NCBI RefSeq assembly: GCF_014202825.1
Contig: NZ_JACHHP010000004.1
Span: forward strand, 124,001 to 188,000
Origin: Chiayiivirga flava
GTDB lineage: Bacteria; Pseudomonadota; Gammaproteobacteria; Xanthomonadales; Xanthomonadaceae
Direction of reading: 5' to 3'
Length of the DNA stretch: 64,000 nt
Below the pieces are notes generated by a model. The model searched no databases. It was given only the letters and a program-made list of their open reading frames with translations, and was not told the origin of the DNA. Below, one piece after another: positions 39,759 through 47,817 of the stretch (position 1 is the stretch's first letter; every line of letters starts with the position of its first letter). A program made the position numbers and the translations under genes.

Positions 39759-40173
39759 GTTTGCTCGCTCCGCATTCGCTTCGTTCAAAGCCGCACGCTC
39801 GAGCCTGAGTTCCTTCTCCCAACGGGAGAAGGTGGCGGCAGCCGGATGAGGACGAGTCGGTACGTGCTGGCCCGAACATTCCGTCGCTACGACGTCCGGT
39901 GCAAACCTATGATCGAGAGCGAGTCCGCTCCGACCCTGCGCCTCTCACGATTGCGATGTGGCGCCCTCATCCGCCTGCCGGCACCTTCTCCCACCGGGAG
40001 AAGGGATGTGTCGTGCGGACCGAAGCAAGTCCGGCGCGTTCGGAGCCAGCGCTGCCAGCCTGAATTCCTTCTCCCGACGGGAGAAGGAATGTGGTGTGCG
40101 GACCGAGGCAAGTCTGGGGCGTTTCGGCGCGATCGCTGCACCGAAAGCGCGGTGGGTTGGGTAGAGTCCACCC
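39759..40173. repeat. Gene-free gap with three family B palindromes
   Basis: Copies at 39810-39851 (CCTTCTCCC-AAC-GGGAGAAGG then TGGCGGCAGCCGGATGAGG), 39964-40005 (opposite orientation, CCCTCATCCG first) and 40065-40089 (short form). No coding sequence is convincing in the 415 bp. Confidence 0.8.
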
Positions 40174-41184
40174 ATGGATTCCCTGACCCAGATCGTCCTC
40201 GGCGCGAGCGTCGCCGCCGTCGTCGTGCGCGCCGCCCACCGCCGCCGCGCGCTTGCCGTCGGCGCCGCACTCGCCACGCTGCCGGACCTCGACGTGCTCC
40301 CGCTTGCGTTGATCGACGACCCGGTCGCGGTGATGACCTGGCACCGCAGCTTCTCGCATTCGCTGCTGGTGCTGATCCCGTTCGGCTGGCTGCTGTGGCG
40401 CCTGCTGCGCACGCGCTGGACGCCCGTGCGCAGGGCGCCGCGTGCGTGGCTGTGGGCGATCCAGCTCGCGCTCGTCACGCATCCGCTGCTCGATGCCTTC
40501 ACCGTCTACGGCACGCAGCTGTTGTGGCCGTTGATGCCGCCGCCGACGATGTGGTCGAGCGTGTTCATCATCGATCCGGCGTACACGCTGTGGCTGCTGC
40601 TTGGCGTCGTCGCGGCGGCATTCCTCGGTGCACGCCGCGCGGCGCAGCGTTTCGTCGTCGCCGGCCTCGTGCTGAGCACGGCCTACCTGGGCTGGTCGCT
40701 CATCGCGAAATGGCAGATCGAACGTGTGGCGGACGCCTCGCTCGCGGCACTCGGCCTGCAGGACGCGCCGCGCTTCTCGGTGCCGTCGCCGCTCAACACG
40801 CTGCTGTGGCGCGTCGTGGCGATGACGCCGGACGGCTTCGTCGAAGGCGAGTACTCGCTGGTAGCCGACAATGGCCGCCCGATGCGTTTTCGCCGTTACC
40901 TCTCAGACACCGCCGCGCTCGCCGCTGCGAGCAAGGTGCCGACGGTCGAGCGCCTGCGCTGGTTCAACCACGGCTTCATGAAGGCCACGGTGGATGACGA
41001 CCGCCTCGTGCTGTCGGACCTGCGCATGGGCGAGGAACCCGACTACAGCTTCACCTTTGTCGTGGCCGAGCGCCGCGACGGTGCATGGCAGGCGATTCCG
41101 CCCGAGCAGCGCGTGTGGACGGTCCGCGCGGGCGACCGCCTGCCGTTGCTGTGGCAGCGCATCTGGAATCCGGCAGTCGACTGA
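40174..41184 (+). CDS. YdjM-like membrane-bound metal-dependent hydrolase (DUF457)
   Basis: 336 residues. The N-terminus MDSLTQIVLGASVAAVV with DLDVLPLALIDDP, HRSFSHSLLVL and THPLLDAFTVYG is the DUF457/YdjM pattern of conserved Asp and His on membrane helices. At least four to five membrane segments follow to about residue 175, then a soluble C-terminal domain of about 150 residues (FVEGEYSLVADNGRP). The family is predicted to be hydrolytic and is LexA-regulated in E. coli; no LexA box was sought here in detail. Role unknown. Confidence 0.82.
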   Translation: MDSLTQIVLGASVAAVVVRAAHRRRALAVGAALATLPDLDVLPLALIDDPVAVMTWHRSFSHSLLVLIPFGWLLWRLLRTRWTPVRRAPRAWLWAIQLALVTHPLLDAFTVYGTQLLWPLMPPPTMWSSVFIIDPAYTLWLLLGVVAAAFLGARRAAQRFVVAGLVLSTAYLGWSLIAKWQIERVADASLAALGLQDAPRFSVPSPLNTLLWRVVAMTPDGFVEGEYSLVADNGRPMRFRRYLSDTAALAAASKVPTVERLRWFNHGFMKATVDDDRLVLSDLRMGEEPDYSFTFVVAERRDGAWQAIPPEQRVWTVRAGDRLPLLWQRIWNPAVD

Positions 41185-41248
41185 GGCTGCACGACCGCAC
41201 AGTGGAACGAATCGCGAGGGGTGCGACGAAGCGCGCCCGGCACTGGGC

Positions 41249-42247
41249 TCACGCGGCCTTCGGCAGCTCCGCCGGCGCACCCGCGGCCAGCGCCGAGAAA
41301 TAATCCGCCGTCAGCCGCCTCTGCGCGTCGGCGCTGTCGGCCCGGTTGACCACCTGCCGGAACGCCGCATTCTCCGGCCGATCCTTCGCATACCAGCCGA
41401 GGTGCTTGCGCGCGATGCGCACGCCCGCCTCTTCGCCGTAGAACGCGTACAGCGCGTCGAGGTGGCCGAGGAGGATGTCGCCGACGGTGCGGGCGTCGGG
41501 TTCGGGCAGCAGGTCGCCGGTGGCGAGGTAGTGGGCGATGCCGCGGAAGATCCACGGACGGCCCTGCGCGGCGCGGCCGATCATCACCGCGTCCGCGCCG
41601 GTATGGCGCAGTACGAACGCGGCCTTGTCCGGCGAATCGATGTCGCCGTTGGCGAACACCGGGATCGAGATCGCGGCCTTGATCGCGGCGATGGTGTCGT
41701 ATTCGGCCTCGCCGTTGTAGAGATCGGCACGGGTGCGGCCGTGCACCGCGAGCGCCGCGATGCCGGCCTGTTCGGCGATGCGCGCGACGGTGAGTCCGTT
41801 TCTGTGCTCGCGATCCCAGCCGGTGCGGATCTTCAGCGTCACCGGCACCTCGACCGCGCCGACCACGGCATCGAGGATGCGTGCGACGAGGTCTTCGTGC
41901 TGCAGCAGCGCCGAGCCGCACCACGCGTTGCAGACCTTCTTTGCGGGGCAGCCCATGTTGATGTCGATGATCTGCGCGCCGTGGTCGGCGTTGAAGCGCG
42001 CGGCATCGGCCAGGGCGCGCGGGTCGGCGCCGGCGATCTGCACGCTGATCGGGTCCGGCTCGCCGACGTGGTCCATGCGCCACAGGCTTTTTTTCGTCGA
42101 CCACATGCGCGGATCGGACGTGGTCATTTCCGACACGGCCAGCCCCGCGCCGAGCCGTTTGCACAGCTGGCGGAAGGGCTTGTCGGTGACGCCGGCCATC
42201 GGTGCGAGCACGACGGGCGGGTCGATGCGGTACGGGCCGATCAACAT
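41249..42247 (-). CDS. dusB: tRNA-dihydrouridine synthase DusB
   Basis: 332 residues, FMN enzyme that reduces uridine to dihydrouridine in tRNA. VVLAPMAGVTDKPFRQL, EMTTSDPRMW, DINMGCPAKKVCNAWCGSAL with the catalytic Cys in the last stretch, HGRTRADLYNG and MIGRAAQGRPWIF define the DusB/NifR3 branch. In E. coli dusB is followed by fis; here no fis is adjacent and the LytTR gene lies 31 bases upstream on the same strand. Confidence 0.95.
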   Translation of the reverse strand: MLIGPYRIDPPVVLAPMAGVTDKPFRQLCKRLGAGLAVSEMTTSDPRMWSTKKSLWRMDHVGEPDPISVQIAGADPRALADAARFNADHGAQIIDINMGCPAKKVCNAWCGSALLQHEDLVARILDAVVGAVEVPVTLKIRTGWDREHRNGLTVARIAEQAGIAALAVHGRTRADLYNGEAEYDTIAAIKAAISIPVFANGDIDSPDKAAFVLRHTGADAVMIGRAAQGRPWIFRGIAHYLATGDLLPEPDARTVGDILLGHLDALYAFYGEEAGVRIARKHLGWYAKDRPENAAFRQVVNRADSADAQRRLTADYFSALAAGAPAELPKAA

Positions 42248-42278
42248 GCGCGCAGTTTACCGCGTGCCGCCGCGCCGC

Positions 42279-43169
42279 TCAGTCGCCGGTGCGTTCGCGC
42301 AGCGCCTGCCGATAGGTCCGGCTGCAGGGCAGGGCGGTGCCGTCGTGCAGGTGGATGCGCGCGTCGCCCGAGTCCAGCGGCTCGATCGAGGCGACACGGT
42401 CGAGGTTGACGATGTAGCTGCGGTGCACGCGGGCAAAGCGGCCGCCGTCGAGCCGGGCTTCGATGCCGGCGATCGTGCTGCGCAGCGGGTAGTCGTGGCC
42501 GCGCACGCGCAGATTCACGTAGTTGCCGGCGGCCTGCAGCCACTCGATATCGTTGGCGGCAACGAGGAAATCGCGCCCGAGCTTGCGCACGAGAAAGCGT
42601 TCCGGGCGTTCGACCGGTTCCAGCGGCGGGCCTTCGTCCGGCGCGGCCAGCAGCGTGGCTTCGCCCTGCAGACGGCGCAACGCGAATCGGTAAGCTTCGA
42701 TGGTGACGACGATGCCGGCGTAGTCGCGGATGTCCTTGAGGTATTCGTAGAGCAATCCGAGTGGCCAGGCGCCGAAGTCGTAGCTCGATCCCATCGCGCG
42801 GTACGCCAGCATGCGCAGCGCCACCATGCCGACCACGTGCAGCACGCACATCGCCACCGAAAATCCGACGTGCAGCGCGAGGTACCGCGGCACGCCGTGC
42901 CACTGGAACGGGACGCGCCGCGTGAACCACGCCACGCACGGGATGATGGCCATCCAAAGCAGTGCGCTGGAGGTTTCCCACACGGCCGGTTCCCAGGCCT
43001 GCGTGTCCAGGCCCGCGCGGCGCACGTCCATCAGCACGGTGATGCTGTTGCCGACGGCGTTGGCGACGATCACCGCCAGCCAGAAGCCGATCTCGAACCA
43101 GCGTCGCCACGGCAGGTAGCGTTCGTAGGCGTTGCGCGGGGGCGGAGCGACGTCGGGCATGGCGCGCAT
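42279..43169 (-). CDS. LytTR-type DNA-binding protein with N-terminal membrane domain
   Basis: 296 residues. About four membrane segments in the first 165 residues (for example FWLAVIVANAVGNSITVLM and LALHVGFSVAMCVLHVVGMV), then a LytTR domain (FLVRKLGRDFLVAANDIEWL, GNYVNLRVRG, FARVHRSYIVNLDRV). Such proteins are transcription regulators that sense a membrane signal without a separate kinase. It is divergent from the acyltransferase gene with about 146 bp between them and upstream of dusB on the same strand. Start could be 43169 or the Met at 43160. Confidence 0.85.
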   Translation of the reverse strand: MRAMPDVAPPPRNAYERYLPWRRWFEIGFWLAVIVANAVGNSITVLMDVRRAGLDTQAWEPAVWETSSALLWMAIIPCVAWFTRRVPFQWHGVPRYLALHVGFSVAMCVLHVVGMVALRMLAYRAMGSSYDFGAWPLGLLYEYLKDIRDYAGIVVTIEAYRFALRRLQGEATLLAAPDEGPPLEPVERPERFLVRKLGRDFLVAANDIEWLQAAGNYVNLRVRGHDYPLRSTIAGIEARLDGGRFARVHRSYIVNLDRVASIEPLDSGDARIHLHDGTALPCSRTYRQALRERTGD

Positions 43170-43315
43170 TCTACGGACGCGGCTGGTCGCGACGGGCGCG
43201 GCTGGCCCCCGGCAGCGTGCGGCTCGTCCCTCGGCCCGCTCGGCCGGTCACCCGGCAATGGCGTCGCGCGTCGCGGCCGCGCCAGGGTGGCGACTTCGCC
43301 ATCACCGGAACGTCC

Positions 43316-44452
43316 ATGGAACGCCGCTACGATCTCGACTGGGTCCGCGTCTGCGCCTTCGGGCTGCTCGTGCTCTACCACGTCGGCATGTACTACGTGA
43401 CCTGGGACTGGCATGTCAAAAGCCCGCACGCAAGCGACACGCTGGAACCGTTCATGCTGCTCAGTTCGCCGTGGCGGCTGTCGCTGCTGTTCGTCGTGTC
43501 GGGCGCGGCCACGGCGTTCCTTCTGGGCAAGGGGCGCGAAGGATTCCTGCGACGGCGTTCATGGCGGCTGCTGGTGCCGCTGCTGTTCGGCATGTTTGTG
43601 GTGGTGCCGCCGCAGACCTACTACGAGATCGTCGAGAAGGCGGGCTACGACGGTGGCTGGTGGCACTTCTACAGGCTCTACGTGACCGCGAATGTCTGCC
43701 GCGGCGAGGAGTGCATCGACACGCCGACGTGGAATCACCTGTGGTTCGTGGCCTACCTGTGGGTGTACACGCTGGTGCTGGCTGGCGTGTTGCTGCTGCC
43801 GCAACGCGCGATCGAGCGCGCGCGCACCGCTGCGGAACGGGCGCTGTCGGGAATGGGCGTCCTGCTGTGGCCGCTGCTGTACCTCGCCGTGGCGCGGCTG
43901 CTGCTGGTGGCGCGCTTCGAATCGACGCACGGACTGGTCGACGACTGGTACAACCACGCGCAGTACCTGCCGCTGTTCCTGCTCGGCTGGCTCGTTGCGC
44001 GTGCGACCCCGGTGTGGGATGCGATGGTTCGCGTTCGCCGGGTCGCGCTCGGGCTGGCGTGCGCGAGCTGGATCTACATCGTGTGGTACTTCTGGCTGTA
44101 CGCGGCCGACGACCCGGCCATCGGGCTCAAGCTGCTGCAGCGCGTGCTGTGGGCGGTGCAGCAGTGGTGCACGATCGTGGCGATCTTCGGTGTCGCGCGC
44201 CGCCACCTGCGGCGGGACAGCTCCGCGCTGCGCTACCTGCGCGACGCGGTGTTCCCGGTGTACATCCTGCACCAGACGCTGATCGTGGTGTTTGCGCACA
44301 ACCTCAAGCCGCTCGGGATGAGTCCGGCGGCCGAGGGGCCGCTGCTGGTGGCGCTGACGTTTGCCGGGTGTCTGGCGGGATACGAGATCGTGCGGCGTGT
44401 CGCGTGGCTGCGGCCCTTGTTCGGGTTGAAGCGGATCGAAACGCGGGTCTGA
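43316..44452 (+). CDS. Acyltransferase family 3 membrane protein
   Basis: 378 residues, about ten membrane segments. The N-terminal RRYDLDWVRVCAFGLLVLYH with the conserved Arg and late His (LYHVGMYY) is the acyltransferase-3/OafA pattern, as are FMLLSSPWRLSLLFVVSGAA and the C-terminal VFPVYILHQTL. These enzymes acylate exported sugars or glycans. The divergent LytTR gene could be its regulator; that is a guess from position. Confidence 0.85.
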   Translation: MERRYDLDWVRVCAFGLLVLYHVGMYYVTWDWHVKSPHASDTLEPFMLLSSPWRLSLLFVVSGAATAFLLGKGREGFLRRRSWRLLVPLLFGMFVVVPPQTYYEIVEKAGYDGGWWHFYRLYVTANVCRGEECIDTPTWNHLWFVAYLWVYTLVLAGVLLLPQRAIERARTAAERALSGMGVLLWPLLYLAVARLLLVARFESTHGLVDDWYNHAQYLPLFLLGWLVARATPVWDAMVRVRRVALGLACASWIYIVWYFWLYAADDPAIGLKLLQRVLWAVQQWCTIVAIFGVARRHLRRDSSALRYLRDAVFPVYILHQTLIVVFAHNLKPLGMSPAAEGPLLVALTFAGCLAGYEIVRRVAWLRPLFGLKRIETRV

Positions 44453-44476
44453 TCCGAACGTTCGCGCTCTACCTTA

Positions 44477-44582
44477 CCGTCGTCCCGGCGAACGCCGGGA
44501 CCCAGCGACGTTGCTTTCGCAGGTCGTTGCCGAGGACAACGGGAGGAACGCCGCTGGGTCCCGGCTTTCGCCGGGACGACGG
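44477..44582. repeat. REP-like inverted repeat (family A, copy 3)
   Basis: Arms 44477-44507 and 44552-44582 are reverse complements over 31 bases with one mismatch, sharing CCGTCGTCCCGGCGAACGCC with copy 1. It lies between the convergent acyltransferase and NupC genes. Confidence 0.85.
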
Positions 44583-44635
44583 GGAAGGGTGTTGTGGCGT
44601 TGACGCCCGTCCGCGATCCAGACGCGATGCAGTCC

Positions 44636-45967
44636 TTACGGAGTCACCGCACACGCCACCGCGTTCGCCGCCTCGGCGCTGTGCTGCAGCATGTAGATCA
44701 CGCCGGCAATCGTCGCGGTCATGAACGTCGCGATCGAACCGCCCAGCACCGCGCGCAGGCCGAAGCGCGCCAGGTCCTGCCGCCGCTCCGGCGCCAGCCC
44801 GCCGATGCCGCCGATCTGGATCGCGATCGAGCTGAAGTTGGCGAAGCCGCACAACGCATAGGTCGCGATCAGCGCACCCTGATTGGTCAGCGCCACGCCC
44901 GTCGTCTTGCAGTTCACGATGTCGGCGAGCTGCAGGTACGCGACGAATTCGTTGATCACGACCTTCTGCCCGATGAGGCCGCCGACCACGGTGGCGTCCT
45001 GCCACGGCACGCCGATCACCCACGCCAGCGGCGCCAGCAGAAGACCGAGAAGATTGGCCAGGTCGGTCGGGCGTCCCAGTGCCGACGCGAGGCCCGTGAC
45101 TTCGCCCAACCACGTCAGCGGTGCGTTCAGCAGCGCGATCAAGGCAATGAACGCAAGCAGCATTGCGCCGATGTTCAGCGCCAGACGCAGGCCGTCGGCC
45201 GCGCCGGCGGCAGCCGCGTCGATGACGTTGCTGGTGGTCTTCTCGACCTCCATCTTCACCGTGCCGCGCGTCAGCGGCGTGCCGGTTTCCGGGATCAGGA
45301 TCTTCGCGATCACGAGCGTGGCCGGCGCGGCCATGATCGACGCGGCGAGCAAATGCTTGGCGTAGAACGCCTGCTGTTCCGCATCGCCGCCGCCGAGCAT
45401 GCCGACGTACGCGGCCAGCACGCCGCCGGCGATGTGCGCCATGCCGCCGATCATCATCGTGATCAGCTCGGATTCGGTCATGCGCGAGATGTACGGCCGC
45501 ACGGTCAGCGGCGCCTCGGTCTGGCCGATGAACACCGATGCGCACACCGAGGTGGTTTCGGCACCCGACACGCGCATCACCTTGGTGATGGCCCAGGCCA
45601 TGCCGCGCACGATCGCCTGCATCACACCGAGGTGATACAGCACGCCCATGAACGCGGCGAAGAAGATGATCGTCGGCAACACCTGGAACGCGAAGATGAA
45701 GCCGAATTTCGAGGTGTCCATCAGATCGCCGAAGATGAACTTCGAGCCTTCCCCGACGAAGCTCAGGATGGCGACGAAGCCGTGCCCGAGCGAATCGAAC
45801 ACCTCGCGCCCGCCCGGCACCATCAGCACCAGCACCGCGAAGGCGATCTGCAGCCCGATGCCGGTCCCCACCAGCACCCAGTCGACCTTGCCCCTGTTGT
45901 TGGAGCAAAGCCACGCGATGCCGATCAGCACCGCCAATCCGAACAGCCCGAACAGGATATGCAGCAT
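44636..45967 (-). CDS. NupC-type concentrative nucleoside transporter
   Basis: 443 residues with about ten membrane segments. Family landmarks: TEAPLTVRPYISRMTESEL, GMAHIAGGVLAAYVGML, GQKVVINEFVAYLQL and GFANFSSIAIQIGG. These proteins import nucleosides with Na+ or H+. The start at 45967 matches the N-terminus MLHILFGLFGLAVLIGIAWL. The next gene upstream on the strand (GDT1-like) ends 110 bases away. Confidence 0.93.
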   Translation of the reverse strand: MLHILFGLFGLAVLIGIAWLCSNNRGKVDWVLVGTGIGLQIAFAVLVLMVPGGREVFDSLGHGFVAILSFVGEGSKFIFGDLMDTSKFGFIFAFQVLPTIIFFAAFMGVLYHLGVMQAIVRGMAWAITKVMRVSGAETTSVCASVFIGQTEAPLTVRPYISRMTESELITMMIGGMAHIAGGVLAAYVGMLGGGDAEQQAFYAKHLLAASIMAAPATLVIAKILIPETGTPLTRGTVKMEVEKTTSNVIDAAAAGAADGLRLALNIGAMLLAFIALIALLNAPLTWLGEVTGLASALGRPTDLANLLGLLLAPLAWVIGVPWQDATVVGGLIGQKVVINEFVAYLQLADIVNCKTTGVALTNQGALIATYALCGFANFSSIAIQIGGIGGLAPERRQDLARFGLRAVLGGSIATFMTATIAGVIYMLQHSAEAANAVACAVTP

Positions 45968-46077
45968 GACGATCCCCTGCCTCCCGCGCGGAGGCCCAAC
46001 CGGCAGGGTATGCCGCCGCGCGCGCCGCGCGCAAGGCGCGGCGACGCGGCGTCGCGATCGGCCCGCCGGACGGCAGG

Positions 46078-46638
46078 TCAGAGCCGCGTCGCGAGCACCC
46101 ACACGCCGAGCGCGGCGAACACCGCCGCCGCGGTGTAGCGTGCGGCGCGCAGCGGCAGACGGTTCGCGAACCGCGCGCCGAGCGCCACGACCGGAAGGTT
46201 GGCCAGCAGCATGCCGAGCGTGCTGCCGACCACCACCAGCCACAGCGGGCTGTATTGCGCCGCCAGCAGCACGGTCGCGATCTGGGTCTTGTCGCCGATT
46301 TCGGCCAGAAAGAACGCCACCGTGGTCGCGACGAAGGGACCGAAACGCGGTGCCGGCGCATCCGCGTCGTCGAGCGTGTCGGACTTGAGCGTCCACAGCG
46401 CGACGGCGAACATCGACAGCGCCACCAGCCATGTCAGCGTCGCGGGCGACAGCCACGAGGCCACGAGCGCACCGATCCAGCCGGCCAGCGAGTGATTGAG
46501 TGCGGTCGCGACGAAGATGCCGACGGCGATCGGCCAGAAACGCCGGTAGCGCGCGGCGAGCAGCAGCGACAGCAACTGCGTCTTGTCGCCGATTTCAGCG
46601 ATTGCGACGGCGAAGGTCGAAACGAGCAGGGTGTCCAA
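46078..46638 (-). CDS. GDT1/MntX-type cation exporter (UPF0016)
   Basis: 186 residues from a TTG start, six membrane segments in two repeats, each with the family signature EIGDKTQ (EIGDKTQLLSLLLA near the N-terminus and EIGDKTQIATVLLA in the second half). Bacterial members export manganese; the Xanthomonas homologue MntX is a known example. The TTG at 46638 gives the usual N-terminus (DTLLVSTFAVAIAEIGDKTQ); an in-frame ATG at 46710 would add 24 atypical residues. A yybP-ykoY riboswitch lies upstream, which strongly supports manganese efflux. Confidence 0.9.
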   Translation of the reverse strand: MDTLLVSTFAVAIAEIGDKTQLLSLLLAARYRRFWPIAVGIFVATALNHSLAGWIGALVASWLSPATLTWLVALSMFAVALWTLKSDTLDDADAPAPRFGPFVATTVAFFLAEIGDKTQIATVLLAAQYSPLWLVVVGSTLGMLLANLPVVALGARFANRLPLRAARYTAAAVFAALGVWVLATRL

Positions 46639-46751
46639 GGGCGGATCTCGATGCGGGCCGGGCGACGGAAACGCGATGGTCGACACGGCGCCGGCCCGGC
46701 GGGGCGGCATCGCATCAACCAGCGGTCTCGTCCGATTCGCACCCGCGGCGC

Positions 46752-46830
46752 CATGGTCTGTGGACCAAGTGTGTTGACGCCGCGACGGCCCGCAGACGGC
46801 GGGCCGGGACTACTCCCCGATGGGGATGCG
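46752..46830 (-). promoter_or_regulatory. yybP-ykoY manganese riboswitch
   Basis: Read on the minus strand: CATCCCCATCGGGGAGTAGT (46828 downward), then the conserved CGTCAACACACTTGGTCC, and AGACC at 46759-46755. The GGGGAGTAG, the CAACA-ACTTGG loop and the closing AGACC are the invariant parts of this Mn2+-binding class. It precedes a GDT1/MntX gene, the usual target. Boundaries approximate. Confidence 0.8.
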
Positions 46831-46831
46831 C

Positions 46832-46840
46832 AGTCTAGCA
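46832..46840 (-). promoter_or_regulatory. Candidate extended -10 of the riboswitch transcript
   Basis: On the minus strand TGC-TAGACT, an extended -10, placing the transcription start near 46825 at the 5' edge of the riboswitch. No clear -35 is present. Confidence 0.4.
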
Positions 46841-46879
46841 GGCTCCGGCGGGGCACTGCGCCCGTAGACCCCAAAAAAC

Positions 46880-46925
46880 TGTGCGTCACATCACGGTTGT
46901 CTCGAAAATCGTGATCCGCGTCACG
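46880..46925. promoter_or_regulatory. Pair of Crp/Clp-type sites 30 bp apart
   Basis: TGTGCGTCACATCACG at 46880-46895 and CGTGATCCGCGTCACG at 46910-46925, each 8 of 10 matches to TGTGA-N6-TCACA, centres exactly 30 bp apart. Relative to the riboswitch promoter the near site is centred about 62 bp upstream; the six-cysteine gene starts about 115 bp away on the other side. Confidence 0.45.
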
Positions 46926-47040
46926 CATTGCAGCGTATGCCTTGTCAGGCGCACTGCAATTCTGCCGTGCGCCTGGCGGCATTCGCCGCACTCCGGCCGG
47001 AGCGTCGGAGTTCGCTTCATTCATCAAGGAGAGTCACATC

Positions 47041-47244
47041 ATGAAGATCCGCATCCGTACGGCGCTGGTCGCCCTGTCCTTCCTGTTTGCCCTGGGCAGC
47101 GGCGTGGCGTTCGCGGCCGGCAACACAGCCTGCCTCAAGAGCTGCAGCCTCGATCAGGCCGCCTGCCTCTCCGACGCCGTCGGCTCGGGCAAGGCCGCCT
47201 GTGTCGCGCAATACACCGCGTGCAAGAAGTCCTGCGGCGCATAA
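47041..47244 (+). CDS. Small secreted six-cysteine peptide
   Basis: 67 residues. A signal peptide with ALVALSFLFALGSGVAFAAG is followed by a mature peptide of about 43 residues with six Cys. Their spacing reads C-x3-C-x6-C-x11-C-x6-C-x3-C, a mirror image about the central GSG turn, which suggests two antiparallel helices joined by three disulfides or a metal site. Aligned as CLKSCSLDQAAC against CVAQYTACKKSC. AAGGAGAGTCACATC precedes the ATG. The next gene, 55 bases on, encodes a membrane-tethered glutaredoxin-like protein, so redox partnership is plausible. No known family is recognised. Confidence 0.75.
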   Translation: MKIRIRTALVALSFLFALGSGVAFAAGNTACLKSCSLDQAACLSDAVGSGKAACVAQYTACKKSCGA

Positions 47245-47299
47245 CTACAGTGCAACCTCGATGCGGGCGGTGCACCGCCCGCATCGACCCGGAGACAAC

Positions 47300-47770
47300 A
47301 TGATCAAGCGCGTGATCTGGATCGTCGTGGTGTGTGCCCTCGTGCCGCTGGCCGGGTTCGTTGCCGGAAGCGGCGTGCTGCGCGCCACGCAGTGGCTGAC
47401 GCAGGAGCCCCCCCGCCGCGATGGCGATTTCGCGGCACTCGTTGCCGCCGTCGGCAGTCCGGTGGTGCTGCTGTCGACGAGCACCTGTCCCTGGTGCGAG
47501 CGCACGCGCCAGTGGCTGCGGGCGAATCGCGTCGCGTACCGCGACTGCGTGGTCGATCGAGACCCCTACGCCGCAGGAGTGTTGCGCACGCTGCGCAGCG
47601 ATTCGGTGCCGCAGCTTGTCACTGCGCAGTCGGTAGTGGTCGGCTACGATCCGGACCTGTTCGCGGCGCTCGTGCCGCGCGACCCTGCGACACCGATGGA
47701 GCCGGCCGCTGTCGCCACCTCGGACGGCTTGCGCTGCGCCGCGCCGGAGCCGGCGCCGACGACCCACTGA
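47300..47770 (+). CDS. Membrane-tethered glutaredoxin-like protein
   Basis: 156 residues. One N-terminal membrane segment (VIWIVVVCALVPLAGFVAGS) places the rest outside the cytoplasm. A compact thioredoxin-fold domain follows with the redox motif CPWC at 63-66 (STSTCPWCERTRQWL) and the cis-Pro region SVPQLV. The layout is that of glutaredoxin-family disulfide reductases or isomerases. Ribosome site GGAG precedes the ATG. Probably co-transcribed with the six-cysteine peptide. An additional Cys near the end (GLRCAAPEP) is outside the fold. Confidence 0.8.
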   Translation: MIKRVIWIVVVCALVPLAGFVAGSGVLRATQWLTQEPPRRDGDFAALVAAVGSPVVLLSTSTCPWCERTRQWLRANRVAYRDCVVDRDPYAAGVLRTLRSDSVPQLVTAQSVVVGYDPDLFAALVPRDPATPMEPAAVATSDGLRCAAPEPAPTTH

Positions 47771-47817
47771 CGCCGCCCGGACGTACACTCGGCGGATCGT
47801 CCCCGCGGAGTGGTTCC

